64,000 nucleotides of DNA. It comes from Deinandra increscens subsp. villosa (Eukaryota; Streptophyta; Magnoliopsida; Asterales; Asteraceae). The translations under genes and the position numbers were made by a program. How positions within the stretch are numbered: position 1 is the stretch's first letter; each line of letters starts with the position of its first letter. Location: the NCBI GenBank assembly GCA_039602395.1, contig JBCNJP010000017.1:95394713-95458712 (forward strand), in the 5' to 3' direction. The notes below the pieces were generated by a model. It was given only the letters and a program-made list of their open reading frames with translations, was not told the origin of the DNA and did no database searches. Shown piece by piece: positions 55,125 through 64,000 of this stretch.

Positions 55125-56340
55125 AATTTCACAAGTTTGGTTTTTAGGTCAGGTCTTAGTTTCGCTAGCACAGTTTCGCTAGGCAGTTTCGCTAGGTGCA
55201 CGGGCAGCACTTTCGCTAGGCAATGCCCGGTGACACAGTTTCGCTAGACTAGTTTCGCCCGAAACTGCTGACGCAGTTTCGCTAGCCTAGTTTCGCAGGG
55301 AAACTGGTTTGAACTTTCGTTCAGGTATTTCGCTCGATAGTTTCGCTCGAGCTGGTCTGGTCAGGTTACCCGGCGACACTATAGTTTCGCTGGGCAGTGT
55401 CGCTGGAAGGAGATATAGTTTCGCTACTTAGTTTCGCCCAGAGAACACGCAGTTTCGCTGGTCGCGAAAAACATACGGATTTGCCCTAAAAATCAACCTA
55501 ACAGCTTCTGATCATACATGCAATTCATTATCTAGCATCCATAGGCATTTACCAACATAAATCAAGCAGCTTTAACACGTTTAACATGCGTTTTAATCAT
55601 CAAATCTCTAAAAACACTTCTAAACCCTAAAATGGCCAAAATTGCATAAATCATCATCATGGTTTGTTTTTACACGTAAAGTTTCTGACTTTATGGTAGA
55701 TCTAGCATCCTAAAGCATATTTACAGAAGATCAAGCGATATCATGAAGGTTTGGTCATGCTTTTTAAGAAAACACATATAAAACACAAAATGGAAGTTTT
55801 TGGGACTCACGGTTCGATCTCCTAGCTTGGTAGATGATGGTTTGGGGCTGAGATCTCGACAACTCGGTGTGAACCTCGACTGACCAGAATCTCCAGGAGA
55901 AAAGAGTGTGTGTGTGTTTGTTGTGAAATGAGGCAAATGAGGCTACTAGGGTTTATTAAGTTTATTTATATCAGGAGCCAGTTTCGCTGGCCAGGCGAAA
56001 CTAGCTCTGGTCTCGTGATATTGGATTGTCTTAGCTGGCTACCGGGCGACACTATAGTTTCGCCCAGTAGTTTCGCTGGTGACCAAAAAAGGCAAGTTTT
56101 CACATAATCAAGTATTTACAATTAATCATGCTATTCACAATAATAAGTCATGTATTTAAATCACATTGCGCATAAAGACAATCAATGATGAACACATAAC
56201 ACATATGGGCGGGTTCGGTGATCAACCAAAGGTCGTGGGCGTATTCGGCCTAGTTATGCATTAGTTACTAAGTTAACACTTATAACGTAACTAACGGGTT
56301 TGTCTAACGGAAGTTAACCTTGAAATTCTCGAGTGTCACA
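55108..56340 (-). repeat. Gypsy 5' LTR remnant
   Basis: Matches 53225-54468 of the 3' LTR almost exactly; truncated where it joins pol. Confidence 0.93.
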
Positions 56341-56345
56341 AATAG

Positions 56346-57908
56346 CCAATTGAGGTAGAATGCGACATTTCCAACGGTAGAGAGCCTCATTTCTCTACTC
56401 CAGTTATCGTTCTTCTCGATAGAGTTCTAACACATCTCGAAAACGTTCACTGCATCTTGCCATCTCATACCATAAGATCCAAAATGTTGTTGTATAACCA
56501 TGTTGTATTACATTACCTGCATCTAAATGACTAACAAAACTTGTTTCGTTAGGTTAGTACAATATAAGCTTATACCTTTATACCTTCAAATTGTTTTTAA
56601 AAAACATTCCAGCGTATCACCATTGGAAATATGCAATATCATACAAATAAATTTAAATAAATGAGGAAATAGTAGTGCAACAAATGCACATAGTTTTAGT
56701 ACTTTCACATCAAAAATTTTCTCATTCTTTGAAAATGTTCATTTGATGTATCCAAGTAATCAGACAATCTTTAGCATATATGATGAATGAGTATGTTTCC
56801 ACATTATACCTTTTAATATAGTTTGATTTACTATACAAATGTGTGACCTCTTCATGAGATATAATCAACATGTACCATAAAAACTATAATAGTCAAGATT
56901 GTTCTTCTGGTAGATGGACCATATTTTTGTATCCCGAGATTATCACGAGTTGAAATCAAACTTAAAAAAAAAATTAGTCCATACACAAAACGTGTTAAAT
57001 TTACATAATATATTCCCAAGGATTTAAATATTAAAGACATTTATAATCCATCACAATCTATTATGGACTAATCTCAATATTGACTAATTATGCATATGCA
57101 TTCACTCATGAGGAGTGTGGATACATAAACTTAATCAAATCAATTTAAAAATCGAAAAAATTAATATGTTTTCAATGTATATTATATCATTCTTATCAAA
57201 ATATTAATGGTATATCATAATCACCATATGATCTTTACTCGTGCACAAGGATTATATCCTTAATATGTTTCAAATACCTTCAAGTATTCAACTCTCTTGG
57301 GGGTTCGTATGGACTTTTGGTTACATTTAAGCATTCAACATATACAAAGCTCTGAAGCGTAATGTATTCAGGTCTGAATGTTTATACAACAATCATAACA
57401 TTCTCGAGAACTTACTCCACATTGTTATTATGGTACTTTAAACCCTCCAAAGATTTCATTTATCATCATCAAGTGAGCCATATGCCTAGGATATCATAAT
57501 ATTCATAAGACGCATATCATGTTTCTATTGTATTACCAGACTAATGAACTGTTGGAATCTCATTACATCCACCACCGGAGAATATGTCTCCTCATAATCA
57601 AACTTAGGTCTTTACAAAATTCCTTGTGCCACCAATTTTCTTTGTATAGTCCTAATTTCATTTTTCGAATCATGATTTTGTATAATAGACCCGTTTATAT
57701 CCATTATATTAGAGAATTTCACTCTTCCTGGTTTGCGCCTTTCCTTTTTGGCCAATCATTTCACTTTTCATCACAGTCAGATCTTTATTCTTGATCCTTA
57801 ATATATTTTTTATTTCTAGCGCTTATTATATCCAAAATATTATCGACATAGAATTTGTTTCAATTCCATGTATGCTTAGACATGATATAATTTATCGAGA
57901 TCTCTTAA
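56346..57908 (-). other. Decayed copia pol, mostly unreadable
   Basis: AT-rich with only short copia-like stretches (RT start near 57540-57625). No intact gene. Confidence 0.45.
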
Positions 57909-58799
57909 TCATCTTTCAGGTACCTGAGGTTCTTCTGGAACCATCATGTCTAGTTTCTCCTTAAGAGACTTATATACCAGTACCTCGACTTGACCATCTT
58001 CATTAGTAGCTCCTATTTTCGAGGATATTTTATTCTTGGAATCGACTAGTCTATCACGATTCAAACGTGTCATAGACTTATTATCAATATTTACATGTCC
58101 TTCTAGGACATCAATCTTAAGTGGAGCATTAGCAGCTGGTGTATATGACCGAGTCACTTTTTAAGGTCAGTGAACGTGACTGGTAATTGATACACTAATA
58201 TTTATGAATGAATTACTTATTAAATTCTATTCCATAATTGTTCAGTTTGAGGATCAAGATGATATACTAATAATTCATTCCAACTTATTTCATTTTCCAA
58301 CTTCTTTTATCTCACACTAATGTTGGGAATGTTGTTCCATAAATATATCACTATTGATATTGATTCATACCAAACATTCATTCCCAACCTCCTTTGAGAT
58401 CCCATCTTTATTTATCGTGGTGGAGGAATTTTAATATATGTTAGACAACCAAAAAAAACATTAGATGGGAAATATTGGTTACTGATCATAAACCAACTAT
58501 AGTGGGGAGAAAGTATTATAACTTATTGGCCTAATGTGTATTAATGTTACTTCATGTAAAATCACAGTCACCCTACATACAAACATAGACTTTCGCCCTC
58601 ATGATTATTGGCTTTGCAATCAACCGTAGACGTTCGGTAACCGTCCACAACAAAAGTAATTCGTGTGTGGACTTAAACAACATGAAGTTCAACACTTATT
58701 CCAATAATCATTAGTAATCTAGGGATTAAATTCAAAGTTCCAAATTTGATAACCATTTAGACGATGCATCAATTTATAACACTAAATGGTATATAATTT

Positions 58800-58802
<3 letters not shown>

Positions 58803-58840
<38 letters not shown>
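58803..58840. repeat. (AT)n microsatellite
   Basis: 38 bases of pure AT. Confidence 0.9.
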
Positions 58841-58842
<2 letters not shown>

Positions 58843-60250
58843 TTATACCCTATATCATTTCCAGAGCACTTATGGATTCACAACCATATTAATCGGTAAA
58901 TAATTCCCTTAAGAGCAAATTTACATGCTAGTTATAAGTTTGAAGAATCTTCTGTTCTTAATACGTTTCACATCACCATTTACTCGGTGTGGTCTAACCG
59001 GTCATGCCAATAAAATAATCATAATCTATAAACCTTCAGTTTATGATCTTATATCTTCAGTTTATGATCTTATTTGTTATAGTCTCATTCGTGTTTATTT
59101 AATAAACAACAGAAAATACGAGAACAATAATGTATTATAATTTCAAACCTTCATGGTATGCCACATTTATCATTATTACCTTTATATTCTCATATGATCA
59201 CTCTTATTTTGCCACTCTGTTGTTGATCTAATTATTATCGTGAACATCATTACCATTTCCTCAACCACGTTGTGGTTATAATCTTTACATCCATGAATAT
59301 AAATTCACATTTATTTCAAAGAATGAAACACAAAAAAAACATGTTTCATGATTTTTCTCTTCTCGCACATATGTATATATAATTCATTCATATCTTTTCA
59401 TTATAATGCTACTTTGCGAGCATATTTGAGGTGTGATAAATATATATCATTTTGTCCATTTTTTTATCATAAATAACTTTCTTCTTTCATATCATCTATT
59501 GAGAAGTAATCATATCTTTAATCATACGAGTCAAGCAAGATTTGTCGGTCTTGAGTGTTATGACCTTTTCATGGTGTGTCATGTCATCATAAATAAATAG
59601 ATCTTTAACCATGATCTAAACATGTTTATTGTAAATTATGTGAGTAATAACAACCATAACTCTGATTTAGTTATTTTTTTCATTACTTGCTATATCATAA
59701 ATTAGAGCATTTAGAATAACATCATGAGCATTTTGTGTTTTTAATTTGAACACCATAATATATAATTTCTCCACTTATTATCACATCCATGACCACAGCC
59801 ACAACTTCCACTTAGGTCATTATATGCCACATTCTCTTCTTGGAATGGGTTGTACTAACGAGACGAGTCTTGTGATTTTTCATTAGGAGTCATAGTTTTG
59901 CTCAATCCCAAGTAAATATTATATTAGATCACTCTATTTAGTGAAAACCCTTTCGTGCTATTATTATTGTACGACCATATTTGAAGCGTAAAATGTGGAG
60001 CATGTTTTATATTTTCAATAACTCTTTCCAGCTTGTTTTCACAACCAGTTCTTGATCAATTATCATCAGTTAAATATTAGCAAAGATCTAGTATCGGGAG
60101 AATACATACGCGTCCATGGATTGATATCTGGTTCTTGCCAACATTGTACTGCATAAGACGAGTTCACTGCCTTGATGTGTAGTTTGGTCACTTGGTATTT
60201 ACCTTTTAAAACTTGACCCATATTTTTATATATCCAAATTTTACACATCA

Positions 60251-60278
60251 GTGTGTGTGTGTATATATATATATATAT
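60251..60278. repeat. (GT)n(AT)n compound microsatellite
   Basis: GT run followed by AT run. Confidence 0.85.
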
Positions 60279-60282
60279 GAAA

Positions 60283-61960
60283 GTATAATTGTTCCATTGA
60301 AGGTGTTTTAGGTTGGTGGCTTAGGGGGTTTTTGGTTATATTCTTATATTTCATTCGTGTATGAATTGTATATGATTTGTCTAAGTGTAAGTGGAATATG
60401 TTTTATGTTTATATATGTTTGATTGTGGTTGATGTAAGTATGTAACTTATTGTTTGTCTAATTTGTGTATGGTTATGTGTGTCTGAATGTTTATGTATCT
60501 TTGTGTTTTTCGGTATTACATATATGTAGTATGAAGAGATACGGTTATGCGACCCTGGACTATGTCCGATCCACATTTAATATCTCTTATGGATCCGACC
60601 CAGAAACACATGTCGGGTTCGTGCTTGCATTCTGTTATGACTTAACATGTGAACAAGCCCACAGAATGTACCCGAATGACCTATAGGATGCGCTAACGTG
60701 TCCCTTCAATAAGGCATGACATAATCCACGAATAGGAGAGTATGGGTTATGGGTCACTATCAAGGAAGTAATTCCCGACGTCAAGCGATTAATAATAAGC
60801 TAATCAATAAATGGTCATAGTTCTACAATCCACATCAATTAACCCAGATAACATGATAAAAACAGAAGCTAAACATGCGTACAAAATCATCCAAGGCATC
60901 CAAATCAGAATCAATGAGCAATTTCACAAGATCATGTCAAAAAGTCCAACTAGAAAGTCAAATGGGTCAAGAATCATCAAATCTAGGTGATACATTGAAG
61001 GTTTAGCCAAGGCTCATGATTAGAAACAATAAAGTTCCAATCTTGGAACCAAACATAATCAAGAACCAGTTAAAAAAAATAATAATAAAGCAAGGAGATG
61101 AACCGGTAAACCGAAAGAGCTACAAATCTCTAATTTTCTCTTAAAAAAGCCTTGATCTTGGTGCTTTGATCCTCCAAAATCTTCAAATTTTTTATTAGGG
61201 TTTTTAGGGACCGATCTGGGGGTGTTCCCCTTGTTAATGATGGCTGCCAAATGATTAAATACTGAAAATTAGGGCAAAAATCGCGTCAGGTCGGTGCTAT
61301 TTTGAAACTGGGTTGGTTCTCGGAAGTAGATAAAAGAGTCTCAAACTGGATATGAATCCATTCAGCAGCTTGCCTAATGGCTTGATCCTTGCTTAGATGA
61401 CCAAGAGGTCACTGGTTCGACCTTCGTGGTTCGAGTCTTCTTTTAATTTCGATGGGTTGATACTGCTGGGCTGCTACACTGCTGGGTTGGATCTGTTTTG
61501 CTGCTGGGCCTACCTCTCTTCATCTGAGCCATTGCAATGGGACATGAACTGGGCACGGGCTACTGGTACTTTTTATTTTATTTTTTTTATTTTATTTTTA
61601 TTTTTATAACTTTTGCACATGAACTCCGATTCCGCTTTCGTTTTCAGTTTTCCTCTAAATTCATCACAAACACACCAACCACCTAAAAATCACATTTAAA
61701 ATCAATAAATACCATTTTTTATAATTTTTCAATTAAAGACCAATTAAAATGTGAAATTTAGATATTAATCAAATATTCACCCAAAGAGCTCATTTTTCAC
61801 ATTTAAATCAATTAAGCACCAAATTTAATATATCTATATTTAAAATTCTGTTTAAGTGCGGTTTATTATTTATTTAATTTATGCATAAGATGCTACGCAT
61901 CACGTCACCTCCAAAAAGTAATATAAAAGTCTCATTGTAAACCTCACAAAGGGGATGCTC
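60283..61960. other. Unassigned non-coding region
   Basis: A 50-codon open stretch near 60530-60684 (MKRYGYATLDYVRST) has no recognisable family. 61060-61260 looks like an LTR core on minus (ATTTAAT box, CCCTAATAAA). A tRNA-like piece with GGTTCGA boxes lies at 61376-61440. Nothing firm. Confidence 0.3.
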
Positions 61961-63433
61961 TCTTTCTACAAATTTATTCAGTGAACAAAGAAGAAGAATA
62001 CTTTTACTATTCTTCATAGTACAAATGATATTATTACATACAATATATTTTATTTACCTATATAACAAATTTAAACTTAATAGTGAATAGTAAATTGGAA
62101 AATTTACAACCATCACAACATAATCTACAACTCCTTTATCTTTTCCTTATACACCCATACCCTGGCTTCCTCCATCTATACTTCCTCTCTCAGATCTGAT
62201 ATCTGCCTCTCTCTTTCTGAATCCAAGACAAACATGATGAATATATGCTACATCTACGTTGTTGAGAGACGGAGGGAGAGTAGTTAGCAGGGATCGAGAG
62301 CTACTTATTCCCGTCGCCAGCTAACGGGGGTCAAAACCATCACCGGCTTATGGATTTGAGTTTAACGGCGGGGCGATGTATGCCGGGTCTCTTCTTACAT
62401 AGTTTTCAAGCATTCTGGTATGTTCTTCTTTGATTTTTTTTGTGATTCATTATTCGGTTTACACTAATTCGTTGTTCCTTTGTTCCATTCTTCTTCGGTT
62501 TTCCCAGCCCTTTTCCCTAAATCCTCATATTTTTGCTTCATCTTTAGTGAAACATGGATCCTGAGATGCAGTTTAAACAGGTCGATGCGACGGAAGCAAT
62601 AGGCGTATTGAACCATTGAGGTAGGTTATTGTGGGTTTGTTCTCAGGTAGTAAATTACGCTGGTTGCTTTTGCTTTTATATAGGTTTTTTGAACCATTCA
62701 CCATTGTTAAATTTTTTTAATTATTAGAGCACAGTTGAAGGTGGTGCAGAAGAAGAAGATCCAAAGTTTGAAAGAGGATGACCGTTAATGCATTTGTGTT
62801 GAAGTTTTCAGAGGTAATCGGTAGTCTTCTGTATCGTGTGAAGATTTTTGTTCTAACTCTTGATTTAATAAAGATATCACAAACATCAAAAGGAAACCCC
62901 ATATCAGTAACTCATTTTAGAAAAACGGTTAAAGTTCAAGACCTGAGAGATTAAAGGGAGGACTAACTCATTTATCCCATTTGAGGATCATTAAGTTACC
63001 TTTATTTCCTGTAATATTTGAAGTCATATTGTACCAATTATATAGGCTAAATTTTGTGTTTACATGCATCACCAACTCATTTAGCATTTTTTCCCTAAGT
63101 TCTTAGTCAAATAATGGCCATTAGGCTATTTATGAAAATAGTCTACTATCGTTGTTCCATTTTTTCATCTATTGATATTGAGTCTCTTTATTATTGTTAA
63201 GCTTTAGATATTAATTTCCTATGTTGTGAGTCTTTATAAAACTGGTATCTCCTTTTAAAAATACTACAATAGAAAACATGTGATTTCAAGTAAACTTATA
63301 TTATCATGATATAGATTACTCATTTATGCTTTTTAGAATTATCTTTTCGCATAATAATCAATGGACTTTCCTGCAGGTATAAATTTTAGTAGGACCCGTT
63401 TGAAAATTATAATGGTCCTTTGATTACTTATTA
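61961..63433. other. Gene-promoter-like region without a convincing ORF
   Basis: A pyrimidine-rich CTCTCTCTTTC leader (62150-62230) and a short ATG frame at about 62555 (MDPEMQFKQVDATEAIG) end near a GTAGGT donor. A second exon-like piece follows after a TTATTAGAG acceptor near 62728 (STVEGGAEEEDPKFERG). A stop precedes the donor, so it may be a pseudogene or non-coding transcript. Confidence 0.25.
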
Positions 63434-64000
63434 TGTAACATCCCGAATTTTGAGAAATATGTGATTAATACACATGATATATGTGTTAGATAGTTAACCG
63501 TGTTAAAACGCATATTGACCCATTACCGGGTAATAAATCGATAAAAGATAGTATTGCGTGAATGATATGTTAATTGATAACATGAGGAAAGGAAATGAAA
63601 TAATATGTGTTTTATATCAAAGATAATTTATATGCATGTTATTTGAATGAAATACGTGCTTAAAAGTTAATACGATAGAAATAAATGATAACCGGGACAA
63701 AATGCCTTTACGTGATTATGTGATATTAAATACATGTGTAAAAGTATGTTGAATAGCATGGATGCATGTGAAATATTCATTTGATGAATATATATGTAGG
63801 AATACGTACTTAGATAGTTATACATGTGAAAATGCATAAGATAAAAGTTAAAGGGCTAAAAGTGTAATTTATTTAAAGTTACGAATACTTATGGATATTA
63901 TACGTATCTATAACTTATATAAGTACCCCGAGGCTATAATGTATTATAAAAATATCCTAAAGTGATTCGGTACATAAAATAATAAGTATTATAAAGTTGG
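63434..64000 (+). mobile_element. Start of a Gypsy-type LTR, runs off the window
   Basis: TGTAACATCCCGAATTTTGAG is the classic opening of plant Gypsy LTRs (TGTAACAyCCC). AT-rich U3 sequence follows to the end. Confidence 0.55.

Larger units (their letters stand above)
51906..56340 (-). mobile_element. Young Ty3-Gypsy chromovirus-type element with a large internal deletion
   Basis: Minus strand. It starts TGTGACACTCGAG at 56340 and ends GGGGGTGTGACA at 51906; target duplication AATAG at 51901-51905 and 56341-56345. The 3' LTR is complete (51906-54468); the 5' LTR keeps only its first ~1.23 kb (55108-56340). Between them remains only the end of pol. The shared LTR parts differ at about three or four substitutions plus one 12-bp repeat-unit gain/loss, so insertion was recent. 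Confidence 0.93.
51415..60060 (-). mobile_element. Decayed Ty1-copia element, interrupted by a young Gypsy
   Basis: Minus-strand relics of pol and gag. 57540-57625 reads like the RT start (RPKFDYEETYSPVV). 57909-58157 is the integrase-RT linker (TRSYTPAANAPLKIDV...EGHVN). 59800-59900 is gag-tail-like (QEENVAYNDLSGSCG). Everything is shot through with stops. The right limit is uncertain and no 5' LTR was recognised. The Gypsy element at 51906-56340 is inserted in it with target duplication AATAG. Confidence 0.6.

Noticed and set aside
53837..55936. Two identical 71-residue ORFs at 53837-54052 and 55721-55936
   Set aside because: They lie at equivalent positions of the two Gypsy LTR copies and have no family resemblance; identity comes from LTR duplication, not from a gene pair.

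Overview
The window is plant nuclear DNA from a eudicot, possibly Asteraceae (an inference from overall style, not proven). It is AT-rich and gene-poor, and it is built mostly of transposable elements nested inside one another and inside a few decayed plant genes. There are no prokaryotic features. It carries one 500-N assembly gap (37300-37799).

Layout. 1-890: end of a minus-strand Ty1-copia element whose LTR interrupts the first exon of a minus-strand gene (start codon at 966, TATA box at 1031-1037). 1231-1650: a small unrecognised plus-strand ORF, divergent from it. 2440-5240: AT-rich DNA with one MITE-like element. 5244-36920: a broken plant gene (PMD/Ulp1-associated type). A 4.0-kb hAT transposon with a perfect 8-bp target duplication sits in its intron. 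A 25.6-kb CACTA element (10910-36547, target duplication AAT) sits in its exon; the host reading frame resumes across the CACTA insertion.

Inside the CACTA. A coding Ty1-copia element (copia A, 11747-25579) is itself interrupted in its RNase H by a gag-only copia (copia B, 17452-23369). A second LTR element without protein genes (copia C, 26203-30012) and a probable solo LTR (30097-31794) follow. The CACTA's own DNA carries minus-strand fragments of four host genes: ribosomal protein eL8/RPL7A, an XBAT32-like ankyrin E3 ligase, an Agenet/Tudor-like protein, and the first exon of ribosomal protein eL33/RPL35A.

Right half. A copia-B-type gag relic beside the gap; a non-autonomous hAT (37930-38802); a Harbinger-associated Myb/SANT-like relic; a probable Gypsy solo LTR (39905-48018) split by gag-only copia D (41659-47742); a Harbinger-type element without transposase (49301-51338); an old minus-strand copia (about 51415-60060) split by a very young, internally deleted Gypsy element (51906-56340). 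A new Gypsy-type LTR starts at 63434 and leaves the window.

The most interesting signals are non-coding. (1) Three tandem hairpins (22073-22311) in the 3' region of copia B keep their fold while both stems change sequence. (2) At least six LTR elements each carry a cluster of their own short repeated word, often directly upstream of the TATA box and/or in the leader. (3) Two copia LTRs place the TATA box at the centre of a perfect inverted repeat. (4) The CACTA carries a mosaic of host gene pieces all in one orientation.
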